This document shows, piece by piece, positions 1-5,938 of a DNA stretch of 6,531 bases; positions within the stretch are counted from its first letter, which is position 1, and every line of letters begins with the position of its first letter. The notes under the pieces were generated by a model. It was not told where the DNA came from, made no database searches, and worked only from the letters and a program-made list of their open reading frames with translations. The DNA comes from Flavobacteriaceae bacterium UBA3078 (lineage in GTDB: Bacteria > Bacteroidota > Bacteroidia > Flavobacteriales > Flavobacteriaceae): the NCBI GenBank assembly GCA_002366675.1, contig DFBO01000196.1, forward strand, positions 1-6,531. The letters run 5' to 3'. The position numbers were made by a program, and so were the translations under genes.

Positions 1-426
1 ACAGATAATAACACAAGAACTGTTGCAAATGTTCGTAGTTATTTTAATAAATGTGATGGCAGCTTAGGTACTTCAGGTTCTGTAGTTTTTATGTTCGATC
101 ATACCTGTAATTTTAGAATTCCAAACGAAGGCTTAGACCCAGAAGAATTAGAATTAGAGTTTATAGATTTTGGTGCTGAAGAAGTTTTTGTTGATGACGA
201 TGGCATATTAATTTATGCGCCTTTTGAAAGTTTTGGAGCTATTCAAGCTGAATTAGAATCTCGTGAGATAGAAATTTTATCTTCAGGATTTGAACGTATT
301 CCACAAGTGACTAAAAAATTAACTCCTGATGAAGCTGCAGATGTTGAAAAACTTCTTGAAAAATTAGAAGAAGATGATGATGTACAGAACGTATATCATA
401 CTATGGAGGAAAGTTCTGAAAATTAA
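1..426 (+). CDS. yebC: YebC/PmpR-family regulatory protein, C-terminal part (5' end outside window)
   Basis: The reading frame is open from base 1 and ends at TAA 424-426, giving the last 141 residues of a protein that is normally about 235-240 residues, so roughly the first 95 lie outside the window. The visible part opens with TDNNTRTVANVRSYFNKC and a G-x-LGTSGSVVFMF stretch, a hallmark of the middle of YebC/PmpR/TACO1 proteins. It continues with the acidic FIDFGAEEV segment and the closing TPDEAADVEKLLEKLEEDDDVQNVYHT region. The ATG at 91 is internal to this conserved core and is not the start. The family is cytoplasmic. It has been described as a transcriptional regulator (PmpR) and, for its mitochondrial relative TACO1, as a translation factor; which role applies here cannot be read from the sequence. 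The next gene starts 13 bases downstream and probably shares the transcript. Family assignment is secure; precise function is not. Confidence 0.95.
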   Translation, partial: TDNNTRTVANVRSYFNKCDGSLGTSGSVVFMFDHTCNFRIPNEGLDPEELELEFIDFGAEEVFVDDDGILIYAPFESFGAIQAELESREIEILSSGFERIPQVTKKLTPDEAADVEKLLEKLEEDDDVQNVYHTMEESSEN

Positions 427-439
427 TTAAAACCTGCTT

Positions 440-1051
440 TTGAAGTACTTTAAACCATTTATAATTTCATTTTTGCTTTCTTGTTTTGTTCCAACAATTG
501 CATTAGGACAAGGTTCTAAAAAGAAGGTGAAATATGCAGATGCCAGAGGAATTTATATCTCTGAAAAAAAATTCAATGAATGTTTAATAGCAGGATATCC
601 CACACAAACTATTGTAGAAGATAGAATTACTGTACATTTTCTTAGCCAAAACTTTATAAAAGGTAAATTGACTCAAACAGAAAACGAACAAGTTCGGTTA
701 ATGATTGAAAAGATTATTGGCAAGGACATAGATAGAAATAAAGTCATTAGTATTCATTTATATAAAAAAAATGATAAAAATCTACAGCACGATATTAAAT
801 ACAAGAGATATTGGAAATGGGTCAAGAAAAACCCAAGCAGAATTGAAGGTTATTTAATTGGAAATAAGGATTCTGGGATTATTCCAAGCCCTGAAAAACA
901 TGTGTATGTTGACTCTTACAATTTTTTTTATAATACGTTTTTTGGTAATTCTGAATTAGATTATAATCATATAATTTTTAAAACAGATGGTACTTACAAA
1001 CTGTACCATGGGAATTATGACAATTTAGGTGTTATAGATGGAGCTTTCTAA
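440..1051 (+). CDS. Exported protein of unknown function, TTG start
   Basis: This is a 203-residue protein that I do not recognise. The frame has a stop at 428-430 and no ATG until residue 88. Starting at the TTG at 440 gives a well-formed signal peptide: K2 and K5, a hydrophobic stretch over residues 7-22, and a likely signal peptidase I cut after ALG (about residue 23). The N-terminus is therefore real and TTG is the best start. C15 follows LLS, but it sits in the middle of the hydrophobic core, so a lipoprotein is less likely. The mature part is basic, rich in Lys, Tyr and Asn, with no transmembrane segment and only one further Cys (C48). Aromatic-rich stretches occur at 118-128 and 156-168. 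No catalytic motif is visible. It lies 13 bases after the yebC-family gene and is followed by a terminator, so it is probably the last gene of that transcript. The likely location is the periplasm or outside the cell. Confidence 0.8.
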   Translation: MKYFKPFIISFLLSCFVPTIALGQGSKKKVKYADARGIYISEKKFNECLIAGYPTQTIVEDRITVHFLSQNFIKGKLTQTENEQVRLMIEKIIGKDIDRNKVISIHLYKKNDKNLQHDIKYKRYWKWVKKNPSRIEGYLIGNKDSGIIPSPEKHVYVDSYNFFYNTFFGNSELDYNHIIFKTDGTYKLYHGNYDNLGVIDGAF

Positions 1052-1073
1052 AAATAATTTCATAAATATTTCT

Positions 1074-1104
1074 AAAAATCCTAAACAGTTTGTTTGGGAT
1101 TTTT
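1074..1104 (+). terminator. Intrinsic terminator after the exported-protein gene
   Basis: Arms at 1074-1086 (aaaaatcctaaac) and 1092-1104 (gtttgggattttt) pair over 13 base pairs with one G-T wobble, around a 5-base loop. The 3' arm ends in a run of five T. The hairpin begins 22 bases after the stop codon at 1049-1051 and separates this transcript from the next plus-strand gene. The stem is mostly A-T outside its CC/GG core, so it may be of moderate strength. Confidence 0.75.
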
Positions 1105-1156
1105 AACCTTTATACGTAACAATTCTATTTGTTAATCGTTTTAAAAAATAAAACAC

Positions 1157-2629
1157 ATGTTTAAAACATATCTAACCATTTCATTTTTTATTAGTTTCAT
1201 TTATTTTGGTTATTCACAGCAAGTATCAGGTAAAGTAGTTTCTAAAACTAGTAACCCTATTCCTTATGCGACCATTCAAATTGGACCTAATTATGGTGTG
1301 ATTACAAACGAAGAAGGCCATTTTTCCATAGAAACAAAAGGTTTTAAAGCATCAGATTCTGTTTACATATCTTGTTTAGGTTTCGAAAAAACTGGTATGC
1401 AGCTTCAAGAGTTTTCTTCTAAAGAATATAAACTTACAGAACAACTAAATGAACTTCATGAGGTTTACTTAACTAATAAACCTATGACATTAGATTCTAT
1501 TATGTATTATGTAAATAGAAACTTGAAAAAAAATTACAAAAACAATTTAATCACCTATGATATTTTTAGCAGAAGAACTGAATACATAGTTGGAAAAGAT
1601 GCCGATTTTGAAATAGATAAATCTACTGGGTTTAAGAAGAAACAGTTGGAAGCATTTAATAAAGATTTTGACGATTTAGAAAAATCTTTATTAAATAACA
1701 AATCTAAGCAATACACCGAGTTTGTTGGTACATTAAATATTAAAGACCAAAAAACATCTAAGCTAGAAGTAGATAAGGCCATACGTTTACTGGATGAACG
1801 CAACAACCAATCTGTTGAAAATCTTACCGAGAAAGCTAAAGACATTGTTCTTAAACACTTAGATAAAGACAAAATATATACCGTAAAGTCTGGGTTGTTT
1901 AAAATGTCTGATTCTGTGTCATTAGACAATGATAATGATAATAACAAAATGGAAGACACTTTAAATTCGTTAAAGTTTATAAGAAACATGGTTCAGAACA
2001 TGATTAACAGTCATGGGTTTTCCTCAAATACCATTTTAAATTTTATTACAGACACCAGAAAGTATAAATATGAAATTAAGGATATTACTTTTATTGGGTC
2101 TGAAATGGTATATGTAATATCTTATGCACCAAAAAGAGGTTCGGCTGATTTTGAAGGCACTTTTTACGTTTCTAATGAAACATTTGCCATTTTAAAAGCA
2201 GATTATAAGTTTGCTAAAGGTCGTATTGGTGAGAAATTCAATTTAAAACTGGTATTAGGTGTAAAATACATAGAGCAAAACAAAAAAGGTTTTGTTATTT
2301 ATAAAAAACATGAAGATGGTTTTTATTATCCAAACTACATGACAGATCAATTAGATAGATATTTTTATGTAGATAGACCTATTAAATTTAAAGACAATAA
2401 CAGTAGCGAAAAAGTTGCATTCGATTTTAAAATTGAAGGTGTTTTTAAAGAAAAGAATGAGATCTTGATTATGGACAAAAAAGATGTTTTACCTTCAGAA
2501 TATAATGCAACAGTAGAAAAACGAAAAATAGAATATGAAACACTAAGTGCATTCGATCCAAATTACTGGAAAGATTACAATGTTTTAGAACCTTTAAAAG
2601 AAATGAAAGAGTTTAAAGTTGAATATTAA
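1157..2629 (+). CDS. Secreted protein with carboxypeptidase-D-type regulatory domain
   Basis: This 490-residue protein begins with a signal peptide (residues 1-20, cut predicted after GYS, mature N-terminus QQVSG). Residues 22 to about 95 match the CarboxypepD_reg-like beta-sandwich fold common in Bacteroidota envelope proteins: GKVVSK, then PIPYATI, then GVITNEEGHFSI and YISCLGFE. No TonB plug, peptidase residues or beta-barrel repeats follow. Residues 110-300 are charged and probably helical, with an Asp/Asn-rich stretch at 257-263. Residues 300-405 look beta-rich, with the phrases FEGTFYVSNETFAILKADY and HEDGFYYPNYM, similar to the pre-barrel region of large Bacteroidota outer-membrane proteins (DUF5686-like); that resemblance is from memory and tentative. 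The likely location is the periplasm or outer membrane. It is flanked on both sides by terminators and so appears monocistronic. The ATG at 1157 is the only start that preserves the signal peptide. Substrate and role are unknown. Confidence 0.85.
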   Translation: MFKTYLTISFFISFIYFGYSQQVSGKVVSKTSNPIPYATIQIGPNYGVITNEEGHFSIETKGFKASDSVYISCLGFEKTGMQLQEFSSKEYKLTEQLNELHEVYLTNKPMTLDSIMYYVNRNLKKNYKNNLITYDIFSRRTEYIVGKDADFEIDKSTGFKKKQLEAFNKDFDDLEKSLLNNKSKQYTEFVGTLNIKDQKTSKLEVDKAIRLLDERNNQSVENLTEKAKDIVLKHLDKDKIYTVKSGLFKMSDSVSLDNDNDNNKMEDTLNSLKFIRNMVQNMINSHGFSSNTILNFITDTRKYKYEIKDITFIGSEMVYVISYAPKRGSADFEGTFYVSNETFAILKADYKFAKGRIGEKFNLKLVLGVKYIEQNKKGFVIYKKHEDGFYYPNYMTDQLDRYFYVDRPIKFKDNNSSEKVAFDFKIEGVFKEKNEILIMDKKDVLPSEYNATVEKRKIEYETLSAFDPNYWKDYNVLEPLKEMKEFKVEY

Positions 2630-2653
2630 TACCAACTAGTTTTATAAAAAACC

Positions 2654-2685
2654 AAAAAGCTACTTAAATTAAGTAGCTTTTTTTT
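2654..2685. terminator. Strong bidirectional terminator between convergent transcripts
   Basis: Arms at 2654-2665 (aaaaagctactt) and 2671-2682 pair perfectly over 12 base pairs, with one more A-T pair possible that tightens the loop to 3 bases. On the plus strand the stem runs into eight T (2678-2685), which suits termination of the carboxypeptidase-regulatory-domain gene ending at 2629. Read on the minus strand, the hairpin ends in five T, then GG, then six more T, so it can also stop the minus-strand operon whose last gene ends at 2776. I see no other hairpin between 2690 and 2775. Confidence 0.88.
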
Positions 2686-2775
2686 ATTAGCAAATGTTTC
2701 TTTTTAGGGACAAAAGTTTACTGTATGTTTCATTTACTAACCTAGTTTATTATGTTCAAAATGTATGCCAAATGT

Positions 2776-3324
2776 TTATGAATATTCAGGTATTTTACCA
2801 ACCACACCTTCGAAATATTGTTTCATAAATTTAAAATCGGCTTCCATATTATCTGTTGTATAAAATGGTTCAGAAATTTTATTCTGTTTGTTTTTAAAAT
2901 CAAAAGTAAACATGATAATTGGCACTTTAGCAGTTTTGGCTATATAATAAAACCCTGTTCGCCACTCTTCTACTTTCTTGCGTGTACCTTCTGGAGCTAA
3001 TGCCAATCTAAACTCATCATTCTCATCAAATAACTTTGCTATAGCTTCTACTTTATTTTGACCTGGTGTTCTGTCAACTGGTCTTCCTCCAATTGCTTTA
3101 AAATAATACCCAAATGGCCAAACAAATAATTCTTTTTTTCCTATAAAATTAGATTTAATACCAATAACTTTTCTTAACAACAATCCAATATAAAAGTCAT
3201 GCCAACTTGTATGCGGCAATGCTATTAAAACAGCCTTTTTTACTGTATCTTTAGACATAGTAGTGTTTCCAACTACCTTCCAACCCATAAGTTTAAAATA
3301 AATATATTTGGCAAGCTTTTGCAT
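2776..3324 (-). CDS. Short PlsC-like lysophospholipid/glycerolipid acyltransferase
   Basis: This 182-residue protein carries the core motifs of the PlsC (LPLAT) acyltransferase superfamily: the catalytic HX4D box as PHTSWHD (H38, D43), a GGRPVDR segment at 79-85, APEGTR with the substrate-binding E112-G113-T114-R115, and the VPIIMF strand at 134-139. Family members transfer an acyl chain from acyl-ACP or acyl-CoA to a hydroxyl, classically sn-2 of lysophosphatidic acid, at the inner membrane. The protein is shorter than typical PlsC (about 240 residues), lacks an obvious N-terminal membrane helix and uses SWHD where many relatives have SNWD. Its true acceptor therefore remains open. It is the last gene of the kdsB operon: its ATG follows the dehydrogenase stop codon after one base, which suggests translational coupling. 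That context hints at an envelope or lipid A-related acceptor, but this is inference. Superfamily assignment is firm. Confidence 0.88.
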   Translation of the reverse strand: MQKLAKYIYFKLMGWKVVGNTTMSKDTVKKAVLIALPHTSWHDFYIGLLLRKVIGIKSNFIGKKELFVWPFGYYFKAIGGRPVDRTPGQNKVEAIAKLFDENDEFRLALAPEGTRKKVEEWRTGFYYIAKTAKVPIIMFTFDFKNKQNKISEPFYTTDNMEADFKFMKQYFEGVVGKIPEYS

Positions 3325-3325
3325 A

Positions 3326-4408
3326 TTACATTTTAAGATAGAGTTCTTTTAATTTGCCTCTTGTAATTGTTTTCTTCCATTGTTTCCCTAAAGCATTTTC
3401 CCAGAGAGGTTCTAAACTTAAAGCGACATCAATCATGATGTCAAATTCTTTATCAGATAGGTCTGCACAAATCCCTTGAGGAATCGTTATATTATGTTTT
3501 TTACGCATGGCTTTATACATAGCTACACCTTTTGGGTAATATGCTTCTAAATGTTCAAACACAATACAATTGCCTACACCATGTTTTATTCCAAGAAGAT
3601 AACCTAACCCATAACTCATGGCATGCGCTACGCCTACTTGAGAATAGGCAATACTCATGCCTCCATGCCAAGAAGCCATCATTAACTTATCTTCAGATTC
3701 ATCTTTAGTTAAAGTATCGCTTAAAAAAATCTCTTTGCATAATTCTAATGCCTTTTCCCCATAACTTTGACTAAATGAGTTTAAATAAGTGCCATTTAAA
3801 GACTCTATACAATGAACATAACAATCCATACCAGTATAAAACCATTGGTCTTTTGGAACATCTTTAGTTAATTCTGGGTCTAAAAACACTTGATCGAAAG
3901 GAGTGAAATCGCTATTAATTCCTAATTTTCTTTCTGGTCCAGTTAAAATAGTAGTTCGAGATACTTCTGCTCCAGTTCCAGAAATTGTAGGAACACCAAC
4001 ATGATAAATAGCTGGATGCTTTACTAAATCCCAACCTTGATAGTCTTTAGATTCGCCATCATTAGTAATCATAATTGAAACTGCTTTTGCCAGATCCATA
4101 ATGGTTCCACCTCCAATTCCAATAATTCCTGAAGGACGCTCTTTATAAGTAAGAATAATTTCTTCGACTAATTCGTCGACTTGAGAGGTCTTTGGTTCTT
4201 CGTTTGCTGAAATGTAATAAATTTTATCATCGTATGATAAAGGAATTCTAGAGGTTAGCCACGATTTTCCTTTAAACACGTCGTCAACAATATAAATAAA
4301 TGGTGCTTTAGTATTTAATCTTTTAGGTGCTAAAATATCTCCTAATTGATTAAAACAGCCACGTCCAAAAACGACTTTGGACACCATTGGGAAATTTTTA
4401 TAACTCAT
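3326..4408 (-). CDS. kdnB: Iron-containing alcohol dehydrogenase, probable Kdo 8-oxidase (KdnB-like)
   Basis: This 360-residue protein belongs to the type III metal-dependent alcohol dehydrogenase family. The nucleotide-binding loop is GIGGGTIMDLAKAVS (97-111), followed by VPTISGTGAE (139-148). All four expected metal ligands are present: D195 and H199 in GMDCYVHC, H262 in VAHAMSYGLGYLLG, and H276 in IKHGVGN. The opening (VVFGRGCFNQL) and the segments DYQGWDLVKHP, FDQVFLDPEL and HCIESLNGTYLN are, as I recall them, much closer to Shewanella KdnB than to FucO- or butanol-type enzymes. KdnB oxidises C8 of Kdo to an aldehyde, which the aminotransferase KdnA converts to 8-amino-Kdo (Kdo8N). The location beside kdsB fits that role, since kdnB, kdnA and kdsB lie together in Shewanella. 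No kdnA is present here. The start ATG lies 27 bases after the HAD gene; the stop codon is one base from the acyltransferase start. The family is certain, the KdnB function probable. Confidence 0.8.
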   Translation of the reverse strand: MSYKNFPMVSKVVFGRGCFNQLGDILAPKRLNTKAPFIYIVDDVFKGKSWLTSRIPLSYDDKIYYISANEEPKTSQVDELVEEIILTYKERPSGIIGIGGGTIMDLAKAVSIMITNDGESKDYQGWDLVKHPAIYHVGVPTISGTGAEVSRTTILTGPERKLGINSDFTPFDQVFLDPELTKDVPKDQWFYTGMDCYVHCIESLNGTYLNSFSQSYGEKALELCKEIFLSDTLTKDESEDKLMMASWHGGMSIAYSQVGVAHAMSYGLGYLLGIKHGVGNCIVFEHLEAYYPKGVAMYKAMRKKHNITIPQGICADLSDKEFDIMIDVALSLEPLWENALGKQWKKTITRGKLKELYLKM

Positions 4409-4435
4409 GTATTTATAATAACTATTCTATTTTTA

Positions 4436-5140
4436 TCAATTCAATAATGGTAAAATATCTAATAAACTATTTACCGTTTTATATGTTTTACCATTAGTTT
4501 CACTCTCTTCCACTTGTTCGTGTGTCCAAGTAGTATGAAAAGGAACATGAATGGCATGTGCTTTAATATTAACTAAAGGTAATACATCAGATTTTAACGA
4601 ATTTCCTATCATTAAAAATTCTGAAGGTTTAATATCTAAATGATTTAAAAGTTTTGAATAATTTACTTCTTGCTTATCGCTTAAAACTTCTATATGATGA
4701 AAATAATTTAATAGACCAGATTTTTCTAATTTTCGTTCTTGATCTAACAAATCGCCTTTAGTAGCTAAAATTAATCTATACTTTTTTGAAAGTGCTTTTA
4801 ATACAACTTCAACACTATCAAGTAATTCGACAGGTTTATTAATCATGTCTTTACCAATATCTAAAATAGCTTGAATGGTTTTATTAGACACATTATTATT
4901 AGATAATTCCAGAGACATTTCTACCATAGACAAAATAAAGCCCTTTACTCCATAACCATAAAGTGGTAAGTTTTTCATTTCCATCTTAAATAGCTCCTGA
5001 TCTATTTTATTCAATGTTTCATATTGTTCTAACAATTTAGCAAATGTAACTTCAGCATCACGAAAATACGTTTCGTTTACCCAAAGAGTGTCATCTGCAT
5101 CAAAGCCAATAACTTTTATATTTTTGTATTCTTTAATCAA
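4436..5140 (-). CDS. HAD-superfamily hydrolase, TTG start
   Basis: This 234-residue protein is a HAD-type phosphatase-like enzyme. Motif I is FDADDTLW (nucleophile D14, acid/base D16), motif II is LATKGD (T127), the motif III lysine is probably K156 in SDKQEVNY, and motif IV is MIGNSLKSD (N180, D185). The roughly 100 helical residues between motifs I and II form a C1-type cap, unlike the capless KdsC, so it is not an orthologue of the usual Kdo-8-phosphate phosphatase. Motif IV begins GNS instead of the classical GDS, a variant found in some HAD subgroups. The first codon is TTG: an in-frame stop lies two codons upstream and the first in-frame ATG is residue 53, after the catalytic aspartates, so a later start would destroy the enzyme. 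It sits 20 bases after kdsB and 27 bases before the KdnB-like gene. A small sugar phosphate or Kdo-pathway metabolite is a reasonable substrate guess, but nothing in the sequence proves it. Confidence 0.87.
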   Translation of the reverse strand: MIKEYKNIKVIGFDADDTLWVNETYFRDAEVTFAKLLEQYETLNKIDQELFKMEMKNLPLYGYGVKGFILSMVEMSLELSNNNVSNKTIQAILDIGKDMINKPVELLDSVEVVLKALSKKYRLILATKGDLLDQERKLEKSGLLNYFHHIEVLSDKQEVNYSKLLNHLDIKPSEFLMIGNSLKSDVLPLVNIKAHAIHVPFHTTWTHEQVEESETNGKTYKTVNSLLDILPLLN

Positions 5141-5160
5141 TTTTTATTCTATTCTGAATC

Positions 5161-5889
5161 TTATTTCCAAAGTTTTTTAGCTCGTTCTAAATCTTCAGGT
5201 GTATCTATTTCTACGCCTTGGATATTTGTCTCAACCATTTTTATTTTCTTACTATACTCTAAATAGCGAATACATTCAATTTTTTCTGATGCTTCTAAAG
5301 AAAGCATTGGCAATCTATAAAAGTCCAACAAAGCTTCCTTCCTAAAAGCATAAACTCCTTTGTGTTTATGATACTTAACATCTATAGACTCATCTCTTGG
5401 ATATGGAATTGGACTTCGAGAAAAATAAAGAGCAAAGTTGTTTTTATCTACTATAACTTTTACAGTATTCGGGTTTTTAATTTCATCCCAATCTGTAATA
5501 TGAACCATTAACGATGCTAAATCGATTTCTTTATCAACATCATTCTTAAAAACATGAATCAGTTTTTCTAAAGAAGAAACTTCTGTAAATGGCTCATCTC
5601 CTTGCACATTCACTACGATATCGATATCCATAAACTCAACTGCTTCAGCAATCCTGTCACTCCCACATTCGTGTTCTTTTTTACTCATGATGGCTTTACC
5701 TCCATGATTTACAATTTCATCGAAAATAATCTGACTATCAGTTACAACAAAAACATCGTCAAACAACTTGGTTTTTACTGTCGCTTCATAAGTTCTTCTA
5801 ATAACCGATTTTCCCTCCAAATCTTGCATGAGTTTGCCTGGAAAACGTGATGCACTATATCGTGCAGGTATCATGGAGATTATTTTCAT
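5161..5889 (-). CDS. kdsB: CMP-Kdo synthetase family (3-deoxy-manno-octulosonate cytidylyltransferase), possibly Kdo8N-specific
   Basis: This 242-residue cytoplasmic enzyme of usual KdsB length activates Kdo, or an 8-amino variant, with CTP to give the CMP-sugar used by the Kdo transferase in lipopolysaccharide core assembly. It shows the N-terminal CTP-binding loop IPARYSASRFPGK (7-19; R10, K19), CGSDRIAE (75-82), the metal-binding NVQGDEP (94-100; D98), FSRSPIPYPRD (156-166), HKGVYAFR (176-183), EKIECIRYLE (202-211) and the closing EIDTPEDLERAK (228-238). Two places differ from E. coli KdsB as I remember it: EQLR becomes ECIR (Gln replaced by C206), and HLGIYGYR becomes HKGVYAFR. These may reflect a changed sugar pocket or simply the flavobacterial branch. 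It is the first gene of the tight run continuing into the HAD, KdnB-like and acyltransferase genes. The ATG at 5889 is supported by the N-terminal loop lying seven residues in. Confidence 0.92.
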   Translation of the reverse strand: MKIISMIPARYSASRFPGKLMQDLEGKSVIRRTYEATVKTKLFDDVFVVTDSQIIFDEIVNHGGKAIMSKKEHECGSDRIAEAVEFMDIDIVVNVQGDEPFTEVSSLEKLIHVFKNDVDKEIDLASLMVHITDWDEIKNPNTVKVIVDKNNFALYFSRSPIPYPRDESIDVKYHKHKGVYAFRKEALLDFYRLPMLSLEASEKIECIRYLEYSKKIKMVETNIQGVEIDTPEDLERAKKLWK

Positions 5890-5911
5890 CTAGAATTTTA
5901 TAATGTAAATT

Positions 5912-5919
5912 CAAAAATA
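5912..5919 (-). promoter_or_regulatory. Possible Bacteroidota-type -7 box upstream of kdsB
   Basis: On the minus strand the octamer TATTTTTG matches the Bacteroidota -7 consensus TAnnTTTG and ends 22 bases before the kdsB ATG, in the 49-base gap after the DUF4126 gene. No convincing TTTG -33 element lies 19-21 bases further upstream; that position falls at the end of the DUF4126 reading frame. In such AT-rich DNA a chance match is quite possible. If real, it would let the four-gene kdsB run be transcribed separately from the DUF4126 gene. Confidence 0.35.
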
Positions 5920-5938
5920 GGATTTTTTAATAGAAAAA

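Noticed and set aside
91..426. ATG at 91 as the start of a short independent gene
   Set aside because: The same frame is open and conserved from base 1 with clear YebC-family sequence, so this Met is internal to a gene cut by the window edge.
1124..1131. tctatttg upstream of the gene at 1157 as a -7 promoter box
   Set aside because: It misses the A of TAnnTTTG and no TTTG -33 element sits at the right distance; a promoter must lie in 1105-1156 but I cannot place it.
1925..1945. Short gataat-type repeat encoding an Asp/Asn stretch
   Set aside because: Too few units for a likely phase-variable tract, and it lies in frame inside a gene where unit changes of six bases would only lengthen a linker.
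1555..1989. 144-residue open frame on the minus strand inside the secreted-protein gene
   Set aside because: It is Ser/Leu-rich with no motif, lies wholly inside a well-supported plus-strand gene and is best explained as its antisense shadow.
2690..2775. Small RNA or extra gene in the gap between convergent transcripts
   Set aside because: The stretch is short, with no hairpin beyond the terminator at 2654-2685, no start codon with a credible frame and no recognisable RNA motif.
2691..2777. Direct repeat of caaatgttt (2691-2699 and 2769-2777)
   Set aside because: Nine AT-rich bases occurring twice about 80 bases apart is expected by chance here; no flanking symmetry or mobile element supports an attachment site.
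2818..3000. 60-residue plus-strand open frame
   Set aside because: It is entirely antisense to the acyltransferase gene, which has intact catalytic motifs; no independent support.
5602..5850. 82-residue plus-strand open frame
   Set aside because: It is antisense to the conserved N-terminal part of kdsB and has no family features.
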